A stretch of DNA of 64,000 nt. Origin: Stutzerimonas stutzeri. GTDB taxonomy: Bacteria; Pseudomonadota; Gammaproteobacteria; Pseudomonadales; Pseudomonadaceae. Positions 26,735-34,736 of this stretch are shown here, one piece after another. A program made the position numbers and the translations under genes. A model generated the notes under the pieces. That model was not told where the DNA came from. It ran no database searches and saw only the letters and a list, made by a program, of their open reading frames with translations. The stretch is taken from contig NZ_JAAMQZ010000008.1 of NCBI RefSeq assembly GCF_013522825.1, positions 62,001-126,000 of the forward strand, given 5' to 3'. Position 1 is the first letter of the stretch. The number at the start of each line of letters is the position of its first letter.

Positions 26735-28009
26735 TCAGGAGGCCTGGTGCGCGGCCTGATCGGCCATCACGGCGGCGAACGCCTTGTCCAGAATGCTCAT
26801 GGCCTTGTCGATCTGCTCTTCGCTGATCACCAGCGGGCAGAGGCACTTGACCACTTCGCTGTGGGCGCCGCTGGTCTCGACCACCAGGCCGTTGTCGAAG
26901 GCATGGCGGCAGATGGCGGCGGCGGTGTCGCCATCCGGGCAACTGATGCCGATCATCATCCCGCGCCCCTTGACGAACAGGGAGTCCGGGCCATAGCGGC
27001 GGACGATCTTGTGCATGCCGTCGGCGATGCGCTTGCCCTTGGCGCGCACGCTCTGGGCGAATTCGTCGTCCTGCCAGAAATGCTCCAGCGCGGCGGTGGC
27101 GGTGACGAAGGCGTGGTTGTTGCCGCGGAAGGTGCCGTTGTGCTCGCCGGGGCTCCACTGGTCGAGCTCCTTGCGCAGCAGCACCATGGCGAACGGCAGG
27201 CCGAAGCCCGACAGCGACTTGGACAGGGTGATCATGTCCGGCTTGATGCCCATGTCCTCGAAGCTGAAGAAGCTGCCGGTACGGCCACAGCCGGCCTGGA
27301 TGTCGTCGACGATCAGCAGCATGTCGTGCTTGCGGCAGAGTTTTTCCAGCTTGCGCACCCACTCGGCGGACGCGGCGTTCAGGCCGCCTTCACCCTGAAC
27401 CACCTCGACGATCACCGCCGCCGGCTTGTCGATGCCGCTGGACGGGTCGGTCAGCAGCTTGTCCATCATGGCGATGGTGTTGACCTTGTCGCCGAAATAG
27501 TTGGCGTAGGGCATGCGGCTGACGTCGGTCAGCGGTACGCCGGCGGCGCCACGGTGATGCTGGTTGCCGGTCGCCGCCAGGGCGCCGATGCTGCAGCCGT
27601 GGAAGCCATTGGTGAAGCTGATGACATTGCTGCGCCCCGTCACCTTGCGCGCCAGCTTCAGCGCGGCTTCCACCGCGTTGGTGCCGGTGGGGCCGGTGAA
27701 CTGCATGACGTAGTCCATGCCGCGCGGCTTGAGGATCAGCCGGGAGAAGGTTTCGAGGAAACGCTCCTTGGCGTCGGAATACATATCCAGGCCGTGGGTG
27801 ATGCCATCGTCGCTGATGTAGTCGAGCAGCGCCTGCTTGAGCACCGGATGGTTGTGGCCGTAGTTGAGCGTGCCGGCGCCGGCGAGAAAATCGATGTAGG
27901 TCTTGCCGTCGCGGGTGACCAGCTCGGCGCCACGCGCCTGCTTGAAGATCACGGGAAAAGAGCGGCAGTAGCTGCGAACGCCGGATTCGTGCAGTTCGAA
28001 GGTTTTCAT
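26735..28009 (-). CDS. ectB: Diaminobutyrate-2-oxoglutarate transaminase EctB
   Basis: The 424-residue class III aminotransferase converts aspartate semialdehyde to L-2,4-diaminobutyrate with glutamate as donor. The PLP lysine lies in Thr-Leu-Ser-Lys-Ser-Leu-Ser-Gly, and [12 protein letters not shown] precedes it. The start overlaps the ectA stop as ATGA. Length is normal for EctB. Confidence 0.96.
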   Translation of the reverse strand: MKTFELHESGVRSYCRSFPVIFKQARGAELVTRDGKTYIDFLAGAGTLNYGHNHPVLKQALLDYISDDGITHGLDMYSDAKERFLETFSRLILKPRGMDYVMQFTGPTGTNAVEAALKLARKVTGRSNVISFTNGFHGCSIGALAATGNQHHRGAAGVPLTDVSRMPYANYFGDKVNTIAMMDKLLTDPSSGIDKPAAVIVEVVQGEGGLNAASAEWVRKLEKLCRKHDMLLIVDDIQAGCGRTGSFFSFEDMGIKPDMITLSKSLSGFGLPFAMVLLRKELDQWSPGEHNGTFRGNNHAFVTATAALEHFWQDDEFAQSVRAKGKRIADGMHKIVRRYGPDSLFVKGRGMMIGISCPDGDTAAAICRHAFDNGLVVETSGAHSEVVKCLCPLVISEEQIDKAMSILDKAFAAVMADQAAHQAS

Positions 28010-28536
28010 ACTGTTTCCTCTGATTTTTCTTCTGGATTCGGAATGTCGAACGGGCCAGCCCGGTACAGCACTTCGTCTTCGTGCTGGCCGGCAAAATGCA
28101 CGGCGCGGGAAAATAGGGTGCGGGTGTCGTAGTCGGCGCCCAGCTGTGCGAAGGCTTTCCTGAACAGGGCCTGGGAGGCGCCGTTATCGGGCGAGATGGT
28201 CGTTTCCATGAAACGGACGCCCTGAGTGGCGACCCGGTGAGTCAGGGCCATCAGCATGCGCAGAGCCAGACCCTGGCCGCGCATCGAGGCGTCTACCGCG
28301 ACCTGCCAGACGAACAAGGTGTCCGGGCGGGAAGGCGGGCGGTAACCGGAAATGAAACCGACCAGCTGACCCTGTGCATCTTCGGCAGCCATGGCGGTAT
28401 CGGCGAAATCGGAGCACTGCAGCAGGTTGCAGTAGACCGAGTTGGTATCCAGCGGCTGGCAACGTGCTACCAGTGCGTGGAGGGCAAAACCGTCGCCGTC
28501 GGTTGGGCGACGGAGCGTTACGGTAGGAACACTCAA
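28006..28536 (-). CDS. ectA: Diaminobutyrate acetyltransferase EctA (TTG start)
   Basis: The 176-residue GNAT enzyme acetylates diaminobutyrate with acetyl-CoA. The acetyl-CoA loop Gly-Gln-Gly-Leu-Ala and the ectA hallmark Glu-Thr-Thr-Ile-Ser-Pro-Asp-Asn are present. The initiation codon is TTG at 28536, with AAAGGA just upstream; no in-frame ATG or GTG precedes Leu-Arg-Arg-Pro. It is first in ectABCD-ask; a promoter candidate lies 39 bases upstream. Confidence 0.94.
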   Translation of the reverse strand: MSVPTVTLRRPTDGDGFALHALVARCQPLDTNSVYCNLLQCSDFADTAMAAEDAQGQLVGFISGYRPPSRPDTLFVWQVAVDASMRGQGLALRMLMALTHRVATQGVRFMETTISPDNGASQALFRKAFAQLGADYDTRTLFSRAVHFAGQHEDEVLYRAGPFDIPNPEEKSEETV

Positions 28537-28574
28537 AACAAGTCCTTTGGGGTTGCTGATTGAAATCCTTTACT

Positions 28575-28604
28575 AGGATAAACACAGGAAAAATCATTTC
28601 TCAA
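28575..28604 (-). promoter_or_regulatory. Candidate ect promoter
   Basis: Minus strand shows TTGAGA (28604-28599), an 18-base spacer and TATCCT (28580-28575). The good -35, long spacer and GC-containing -10 resemble what I recall of osmotically controlled ect promoters. Transcription would start near 28568, giving a ~30-base leader before ectA. Confidence 0.55.
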
Positions 28605-28669
28605 CCCGAACTCCGCCATCAGTCCGCAGATAAGCATTGAATGCCGCGCATGTTGGCTGCATATCTGCT

Positions 28670-28694
28670 GGCTGAATCTTCAGGATATTCAGCC
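28670..28694. repeat. Inverted repeat GGCTGAAT/ATTCAGCC
   Basis: Eight-base arms (28670-28677 and 28687-28694) around a nine-base loop, about 65 bases upstream of the ect promoter candidate. Related AATATTCAG words occur near 28720, 28961 and 29105. It could be an operator; no regulator for it is evident. Confidence 0.45.
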
Positions 28695-29170
28695 GAGAAT
28701 GCCCTTGATATCCATCGATATATTCAGCGAAGTTGCAGCCTGTGAATAAGTGGGTTCCGGGGTGTTGCGGTGAGTGTCATTCAAGTGTTCGGCAACGCCC
28801 TGGGCGTAATTGCCGAAAGCCTTGAGCTGCGGGCGTTTCAGGCTTTCAGTAAAGATTTTCTGCGAGCCCCGGAAAGGCTTGCGATGGGTGAGCGATCAAG
28901 CCGGGACAAGGAGGCTGAAATACGGCGGGATCAGTCCCTGCGAATGGGCGCAGTGCGTCACCAATATTCAGTCATGATATCGCCGACATGGCGACACAGA
29001 ATTATCCATCCTGAGTAAGAGGAAAAATAATCAGTGAAGAGTTGCTCGCCGCGGTATTCGGGAAGTTTCAGGTGAGTTGTCAGCTGATGTGTCGGATACT
29101 TTCCTGAATATGTACTGAGCCGCTCTGTTTCGCATTATCCGGGGGATTGGGGACGTTCCGCAGCCGCCCG

Positions 29171-30613
29171 TCAGCGCCGCCACTGGCTGCCCTGTCGCTC
29201 GATCAGCTGATGGGCCTGTTCGGGGCCATCGGTGCCGGCCGGGTAGGGGCGCGGTTTGCGATAGTGGCTGTGCCAGCCGCGCAGGATCGGATCGACCCAG
29301 CGCCAGGCGGCCTCCACTTCGTCGCGACGCATGAACAGCGTCGAGTCGCCCTCGATGACATCCAGCAACAAGCGCTCGTAGGCTTCCCAGCGGCGCGTGC
29401 TGCTGAAGGCGTGAACCAGATTCAGGTCCAGCTCCACCGGCTCCAGTTGCATGCCCTTGCCGGGCGCCTTGGCCATCAGTTGCAGGCTGATGCTTTCCTC
29501 GGGCTGCAGGCGGATTACCAGGCGGTTGGTCTCGCCCTTGCTGAACAGCATGTGCGGCACCGGCTTGAAGGTGATGATGATCTCCGAGCGCTTGCTGGCC
29601 ATGCGCTTGCCGGTGCGCAGGTAGAAGGGCACACCGGCCCAGCGCCAGTTGTCGATTTCGGCTTTCACCGCGACGAAGGTTTCGGTATCGCTGTCGTTGT
29701 CGATGTTCTTCTCGAAGTAGTAGGCCGGCACGTCATGTCCGCCGATCCGCCCGGCGCCGTACTGGCCGCGTACGGTCTTGTCCTGCACGTCGCGTCCTTC
29801 GATGGGCTTGAGCGCTTCGAGCACCTTGACCTTCTCGTTGCGCACCGACTCGGCGTTGAAGCGCACCGGCGCTTCCATGGCCACCAGGCAGAGCAGTTGC
29901 AGCAGGTGATTCTGCAGCATGTCGCGCATGGCGCCGGCGTTGTCGTAGTAGCTGCCGCGATTTTCCACGCCGAGGGTTTCGGCCACGGTGATCTGCACGT
30001 TGTCGATATGCCCGGCGCGCCAGATCGGCTCGAACAGCGCATTGGCGAAACGCAGCGCCATGAGGTTCTGCACGGTTTCCTTGCCCAGGTAATGGTCGAT
30101 CCGGTAGATCCGTGGCTCGGGGAACATCTGGCCGATGGCGGCATTGATCGACAGCGCCGAATCGAGTGAATGCCCGATGGGTTTTTCCAGCACGATGCGG
30201 GCGTTTTTTCCGGCCAGCCCGGCGCTTTCTAGATTCGAGGCAATCGGCTCGAACAGGTCGGGCGCGGTGGCCAGGTAATGCACGCGCACGCGGCCTTCGG
30301 TCTGCCCCAGGTAATGGGCCAGGCGGACGAATTCGCCGCGCAGGGAGGCGTCCATGGAGAAGTAGTCGAGGCGCTGGCTGAACGCCTGCCAGACGCCCGC
30401 TTCGAATTCTTCGCGCGCCACCTGTGCCCGGCAATGGCGCTCGGCCAGAGTCAGATAGGCGGTGCGATCCAGGCGCTTGCGGGCGATCGCGAGAATGCGC
30501 ACGTCCTGGTGCATGCGCCCTTCGCGATGCAGGTGATAGAGCGCGGGGATGAGCTTGTGCAGCGCCAGGTCTCCGGTGCCGCCAAAGACCAGCATGTCGC
30601 AGGGGATGGACAC
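29171..30613 (-). CDS. zwf: Glucose-6-phosphate 1-dehydrogenase
   Basis: The 480-residue enzyme oxidises glucose 6-phosphate to the lactone, feeding the Entner-Doudoroff and pentose phosphate routes. The nucleotide fold Val-Phe-Gly-Gly-Thr-Gly-Asp-Leu-Ala and the active-site Arg-Ile-Asp-His-Tyr-Leu-Gly-Lys-Glu are intact. No pgl or eda gene follows, unlike the usual hexR-linked zwf-pgl-eda operon of Pseudomonas. By position it matches the second zwf-like gene I recall as PA5439. It is divergent from an RpiR-type regulator across a 321-base spacer holding a palindrome. Confidence 0.95.
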   Translation of the reverse strand: MSIPCDMLVFGGTGDLALHKLIPALYHLHREGRMHQDVRILAIARKRLDRTAYLTLAERHCRAQVAREEFEAGVWQAFSQRLDYFSMDASLRGEFVRLAHYLGQTEGRVRVHYLATAPDLFEPIASNLESAGLAGKNARIVLEKPIGHSLDSALSINAAIGQMFPEPRIYRIDHYLGKETVQNLMALRFANALFEPIWRAGHIDNVQITVAETLGVENRGSYYDNAGAMRDMLQNHLLQLLCLVAMEAPVRFNAESVRNEKVKVLEALKPIEGRDVQDKTVRGQYGAGRIGGHDVPAYYFEKNIDNDSDTETFVAVKAEIDNWRWAGVPFYLRTGKRMASKRSEIIITFKPVPHMLFSKGETNRLVIRLQPEESISLQLMAKAPGKGMQLEPVELDLNLVHAFSSTRRWEAYERLLLDVIEGDSTLFMRRDEVEAAWRWVDPILRGWHSHYRKPRPYPAGTDGPEQAHQLIERQGSQWRR

Positions 30614-30934
30614 GATATCACTCCTCTAGCAAGCCATTGAAAACTACCTGCGTTGGCAATACTTCGTTAAAAACGGACTCGAAATGCTCATTTAGAACAC
30701 TAAACTCCGCTTCCTCGTCTGTTTTTGCCTCGTCTTGCCTGCCTCGCCAACGTTTTCAACGGCCTGCTGATCAAACAACCTGGATGGCAGATGGTTTTCG
30801 ACAGTCCAAGGTGGGCGATGTTGCGGTTCTTGTAGTATAACTACAAGCCCACTACACAAAGTCTGACAGGCTAGGGCCATGCGCGGCGTTGCGCGTGTGC
30901 CGCCGTCAGGTGCCGAGCATAGCGAGCCTGCCCC
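30614..30934. other. Divergent spacer between zwf and the RpiR-type regulator gene
   Basis: 321 bases containing the 17-bp palindrome at 30830-30846; the regulator gene starts 88 bases past it and zwf 217 bases on the other side. No gene or tRNA is seen. Confidence 0.6.
30830..30846. promoter_or_regulatory. 17-bp palindrome, HexR-type operator
   Basis: TTGTAGT-ATA-ACTACAA is an exact palindrome. It matches the general form TTGT-N-ACAA reported for HexR sites in Pseudomonas. It lies between zwf and the RpiR/HexR-like gene and may control one or both. Confidence 0.75.
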
Positions 30935-31801
30935 GTGAACCTGCTGCAACATATTGCCCAATCGAGAAGCCTGCTGCGCAAGTCCGAATTGAAGGTGGCA
31001 GACCATGTACTGCTCGACCCGGCATCGGTGATGCACAGCTCCATGGCCGATCTGGCCCATGTGGTCGGCGTCAGCGAGCCGACCATCGTGCGCTTCTGCC
31101 GGGCCATTGGCTGCCTGGGCTTCCAGGATCTCAAGCTGAAACTGGCCCAGAGCCTGGCCGCCGGCGCCAGCTTCGGCCAGTTCGCCATCAGCGAGAACGA
31201 TTCGACCAGCGACATCAGCCAGAAGATCTTCGACACCACGCTGCACACCCTGATGGAGGTGCGTGAGCATCTCGATCCCGCCGCGCTGGAGCAGGCCATC
31301 GCCGCCATGGCCAAGGCCGAGCGTGTGGAATTCTACGGCTTCGGCGCATCCGGCGCGGTGGCCACCGATGCCCAGCACAAGTTCTTCCGTCTGCTGCTCA
31401 GCGCCGCGGCCTATTCGGACCCGCACATGCAGGCGATGTCGGCAGTGACCCTCAAGCCCACCGACGTGGCGATCTGCATCTCGCAGTCGGGGCGCTCCAA
31501 GGACCTGCTGATCACCGCCAATGTAGTGCGCGAGTCCGGCGCGACACTGATCACCCTCTGCCCGAGCCAGACGCCGCTGGCGGAACTGGCGACCATCAAT
31601 CTGGCCATCGACGTGCAGGAAGACACCGAGATCTACACGCCGCTGACCTCGCGTATCGCCCATCTGGTGGTGATCGACGTGCTGGCCATGGGCGTGGCCA
31701 TGGCGCGCGGCCCGAACCTGGTCAACCACCTGAAAAGCGTCAAGCGCAGCCTGCGCAGCCTGAGGCTGTCGCCGAAGTCGGTGAAGCCGCAGGACGACTG
31801 A
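30935..31801 (+). CDS. RpiR/MurR-family (HexR-like) transcriptional regulator
   Basis: The 288-residue regulator has an N-terminal RpiR helix-turn-helix (Leu-Ala-His-Val-Val-Gly-Val-Ser-Glu-Pro-Thr-Ile-Val-Arg-Phe-Cys) and a C-terminal SIS sugar-phosphate domain (Gly-Phe-Gly-Ala-Ser-Gly, Ile-Ser-Gln-Ser-Gly-Arg-Ser-Lys-Asp). HexR of the same build represses glucose catabolism genes and is released by KDPG. The gene faces away from zwf, so zwf is its likely target. By gene order I think it is the PA5438-type paralogue, not HexR itself. Confidence 0.85.
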   Translation: MNLLQHIAQSRSLLRKSELKVADHVLLDPASVMHSSMADLAHVVGVSEPTIVRFCRAIGCLGFQDLKLKLAQSLAAGASFGQFAISENDSTSDISQKIFDTTLHTLMEVREHLDPAALEQAIAAMAKAERVEFYGFGASGAVATDAQHKFFRLLLSAAAYSDPHMQAMSAVTLKPTDVAICISQSGRSKDLLITANVVRESGATLITLCPSQTPLAELATINLAIDVQEDTEIYTPLTSRIAHLVVIDVLAMGVAMARGPNLVNHLKSVKRSLRSLRLSPKSVKPQDD

Positions 31802-31899
31802 CGGGCTGTCGTCATCCGGCTGTCATCGGACTGACTTCATGGCGTAACCCGCTGCTTCGATGCTGACCTCCCCTCAATCCTGTTTCGGGAGAACAGCAC

Positions 31900-32106
31900 A
31901 TGTCCCAGTACCGCGAAGCCTATGTCAATCTCGAAGCCCGCGCCCGTCGCAAGCAGCAGGACGAACGGCGCATGTATTTTCGCCGCGCGATCGAAAACCA
32001 TGACGAACAGCGCCGGTTGCAGGCGCAGCTGATGGAGTTTCCCGAGCTGCTCAGTATCGATCGTGGTGCAGCGGCGTACCGGCAAAGCGCGTCGCCAGCG
32101 CGCTGA
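31900..32106 (+). CDS. Small charged protein, unknown function
   Basis: The 68-residue protein is rich in Arg, Gln and Glu (Met-Ser-Gln-Tyr-Arg-Glu-Ala-Tyr), probably helical and cytoplasmic. I do not know a function. GGGAGA lies before the ATG. Its last 56 bases overlap the convergent LysR gene, which is unusual. It might end its functional part earlier. Confidence 0.55.
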   Translation: MSQYREAYVNLEARARRKQQDERRMYFRRAIENHDEQRRLQAQLMEFPELLSIDRGAAAYRQSASPAR

Positions 32107-33010
32107 TCTGGCTGCGTTCTTCACGGATGAAGGTAAAGAACGCCTGGGCCACCGGGCTCAGGCGTTTGCCGCGCGGATGCACCACGCACCAGCTGCGGTA
32201 CAGCGGCAATTCCACCACCGGCAACTCGCGCAGCAGCCCGCTGGCCAGTTCCAGATGTACGGCGTGACGCGGCAGCAGCGCCACGCCCAGGCCGGCCACC
32301 ACGCCTTCGCAGAGCGCGTCCAGCGAGGCCACCTGAATGGTCTGGGCGAAATGCGCACGCTTTTGCCGCAGATAGTCTTCGCTGGCCTTGCGCGTGCCGG
32401 AGCCGGGCTCGCGAACCAGCAGCGGGTAGGGTGTCAGGTCCTGCAGCGACAATTCGGCGGCATGGCTCAGCGGATGTCCGGGCGGCGCCACGGCGATGAT
32501 CGGGTTGTCGAGAAAGGGCAGGAACTCCAGATCCATGTCGGTCGGCACCTGCGACATGATCAGCAGGTCGTCGCGGCTCACCGACAGGCGTTTGACCGCC
32601 TGGGCATGGTTGACCACCAGCAGCTGCAGGCTGACGTCCGGATGCTGGCGCTTGAAGGCTGCGAACAGGTGCGGGGTGATGTACTTGGCGCTCGATTCCA
32701 CCGCCAGGTTCAACTGCCCCTGCAGCGAGCCGCGCAGGTCGGAAAGCTGCATGTCGAGGCTGTCCAGTCGACCGAAGATGTCGGTACTGGCGCGTTGCAG
32801 CGCTTCGGCGGCGTCGGTGAGGTAGAGCTTCTTGCCGAGGTATTCGAACAGCGGCTGGCCCACCAGCTCTTCCAGTTGACGGATCTGCAGACTCACCGCG
32901 GGCTGAGTCAGCGCCATTTCTTCCGCCGCACGACTATAGGAGCGGCTTTCGCAGACCGCGCGGAAAATCTGTAGTTGGCGCAGGGTTATGCGCATCAGCG
33001 ATCTTCGCAT
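32051..33010 (-). CDS. pycR: LysR-family regulator next to pyruvate carboxylase
   Basis: The 319-residue regulator has a LysR helix-turn-helix (Ser-Tyr-Ser-Arg-Ala-Ala-Glu-Glu-Met-Ala-Leu-Thr-Gln-Pro-Ala-Val-Ser) and a LysR effector domain. It is divergent from pycA across 216 bases, the position of PycR (PA5437) in P. aeruginosa as I remember it, and so likely controls pyruvate carboxylase. The start is uncertain: Met at 33010 or at 32995, neither with a strong ribosome site. The 3' end overlaps the small gene on the other strand. Confidence 0.82.
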   Translation of the reverse strand: MRRSLMRITLRQLQIFRAVCESRSYSRAAEEMALTQPAVSLQIRQLEELVGQPLFEYLGKKLYLTDAAEALQRASTDIFGRLDSLDMQLSDLRGSLQGQLNLAVESSAKYITPHLFAAFKRQHPDVSLQLLVVNHAQAVKRLSVSRDDLLIMSQVPTDMDLEFLPFLDNPIIAVAPPGHPLSHAAELSLQDLTPYPLLVREPGSGTRKASEDYLRQKRAHFAQTIQVASLDALCEGVVAGLGVALLPRHAVHLELASGLLRELPVVELPLYRSWCVVHPRGKRLSPVAQAFFTFIREERSQISALATRFAGTPLHHDRY

Positions 33011-33226
33011 CGTTTTCGCTGCCTTTTTCCGTTGTTTTTCCGCTGTATCGGTATGGACGAGTGTGCATTCTGGCACAGCTATAAGTTTTTACTTATCTCT
33101 AATCAAACAATTATTCATTTTCGGTAATCCCCTTTATGGGCGTAGGGTGAAAAACGCTCGCTTGCCAAGGCGAGCGGTCATCGGCCCGTCGCTCGGGTCG
33201 TTCGCTCATCGATCCGAGGGAAGACA

Positions 33227-34642
33227 GTGATCAAGAAGCTGCTGATCGCCAACCGCGGTGAAATCGCCGTTCGCATCGTGCGGGCCTGCGCCGAAATGGG
33301 CGTTCGTTCGGTGGCGGTATTCTCCGAGGCCGACCGTCATGCGCTGCACGTCAAGCGTGCCGACGAGGCCTATTTCATTGGTGAAGATCCGCTGGCCGGG
33401 TATCTGAACCCGCGCAAACTGGTCAACCTGGCGGTGGAAACCGGTTGCGATGCGCTGCATCCCGGCTACGGCTTTCTGTCCGAAAACCCTGAACTGGCGG
33501 AAATCTGCGCCGAGCGCGGTATCAGGTTCGTCGGCCCGAGTGCGGAAGTGATTCGCCGCATGGGCGACAAGACCGAGGCGCGGCGCAGCATGATCAAGGC
33601 CGGCGTGCCGGTCACGCCCGGTACCGAGGGCAATGTCGTCGACCTCGACGAAGCACTGCGCGAGGCCGGACGCCTGGGTTATCCGGTGATGCTCAAGGCC
33701 ACTTCCGGCGGCGGCGGGCGCGGCATTCGCCGCTGCAATACTGCCGAGGAACTGCGGCATGCCTATCCACGGGTAATCTCCGAGGCGACCAAGGCCTTTG
33801 GTTCTGCGGATGTCTTCCTGGAAAAATGCATCGTCGAGCCCAGGCACATCGAGGCGCAGGTGCTGGCCGATTCCTTCGGCAATACCGTGCACCTGTTCGA
33901 GCGCGACTGTTCGATCCAGCGGCGCAACCAGAAGCTCATCGAGATCGCTCCCAGCCCGCAACTCACTCCCGAACAGCGCGCCTACATCGGCGATCTGGCG
34001 GTGCGCGCCGCCAAGGCCGTCGGCTACGAGAACGCCGGCACCGTGGAGTTCCTGCTCGCCGATGGCGAGGTGTACTTCATGGAGATGAACACCCGCGTGC
34101 AGGTGGAGCACACCATCACCGAGGAAATCACCGGCATCGACATCGTCCGCGAGCAGATCCGCATCGCCTCGGGCCTGCCGCTCTCGGTCAAGCAGGAAGA
34201 CATCCAGTACCGCGGCTTCGCCATCCAGTTCCGCATCAATGCCGAGGAGCCGCGCAACAACTTTTTGCCCAACTTCGGCAAGATCACCCGCTACTACGCC
34301 CCCGGCGGCCCCGGTGTGCGTACCGATACCGCGATCTACACCGGCTACACCATCCCGCCGTTCTACGACTCCATGTGCCTGAAACTGATCGTCTGGGCGC
34401 TGACCTGGGAAGAAGCCATTGCCCGCGGTTCGCGTGCGCTGGACGACATGCGCGTGCAGGGCGTGAAGACCACGGCGACCTATTACCAGCAGATCCTCGC
34501 CAACCCGGAATTCCGCAGTGGCAACTTCAACACCAGCTTCGTGGACAACCACCCCGAACTGCTGAACTACTCGATCAAGCGCAAGCCGGGCGAGCTGGCC
34601 CTGGCCATCGCCGCCGCCATCGCCGCCCACGCCGGCCTGTAA
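33227..34642 (+). CDS. pycA: Pyruvate carboxylase subunit A (biotin carboxylase)
   Basis: The 471-residue ATP-grasp enzyme carboxylates biotin on subunit B with bicarbonate. It starts with GTG at 33227 after GAGGGAAG and has Lys-Leu-Leu-Ile-Ala-Asn-Arg-Gly-Glu-Ile-Ala, the Gly-rich loop Gly-Gly-Gly-Gly-Arg-Gly, and Glu-Met-Asn-Thr-Arg-Val-Gln-Val-Glu-His. Two-subunit pyruvate carboxylase is the Pseudomonas form; acetyl-CoA carboxylase AccC is similar but would sit with accB. pycB follows after a repeat-bearing 94-base gap. Confidence 0.92.
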   Translation: MIKKLLIANRGEIAVRIVRACAEMGVRSVAVFSEADRHALHVKRADEAYFIGEDPLAGYLNPRKLVNLAVETGCDALHPGYGFLSENPELAEICAERGIRFVGPSAEVIRRMGDKTEARRSMIKAGVPVTPGTEGNVVDLDEALREAGRLGYPVMLKATSGGGGRGIRRCNTAEELRHAYPRVISEATKAFGSADVFLEKCIVEPRHIEAQVLADSFGNTVHLFERDCSIQRRNQKLIEIAPSPQLTPEQRAYIGDLAVRAAKAVGYENAGTVEFLLADGEVYFMEMNTRVQVEHTITEEITGIDIVREQIRIASGLPLSVKQEDIQYRGFAIQFRINAEEPRNNFLPNFGKITRYYAPGGPGVRTDTAIYTGYTIPPFYDSMCLKLIVWALTWEEAIARGSRALDDMRVQGVKTTATYYQQILANPEFRSGNFNTSFVDNHPELLNYSIKRKPGELALAIAAAIAAHAGL

Positions 34643-34654
34643 AGAACAGCCGCG

Positions 34655-34725
34655 GGAGGCTGGAAAGCTAAAGGCTGAACGACAGCCTCGTGCCTCGTCC
34701 AGCCTTCAGCCTCTAGCCTCCAGCG
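34655..34725. repeat. Imperfect inverted repeat in the pycA-pycB gap
   Basis: Arms of nearly 30 bases (34655-34683 and 34697-34725), each a string of AGGCTGGA/AGGCTGAA-like words, face each other and would fold into a long RNA hairpin just before the pycB ribosome site (GAGGAG). Confidence 0.7.
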
Positions 34726-34736
34726 AGGAGAAGAAC

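Larger units (their letters stand above)
28537..29170. other. 634-base ectA-zwf spacer without a gene
   Basis: Contains the ect promoter candidate (28575-28604), an inverted repeat (28670-28694), and several AATATTCAG-like words. It is AT-richer than its surroundings. An 82-codon frame on the plus strand (28770-29018) has no homologue that I recognise and I do not call it. Confidence 0.6.

Noticed and set aside
28770..29018. 82-codon frame on the plus strand in the ectA-zwf spacer
   Set aside because: No ribosome site and no family resemblance; reported only as part of the gene-free stretch.
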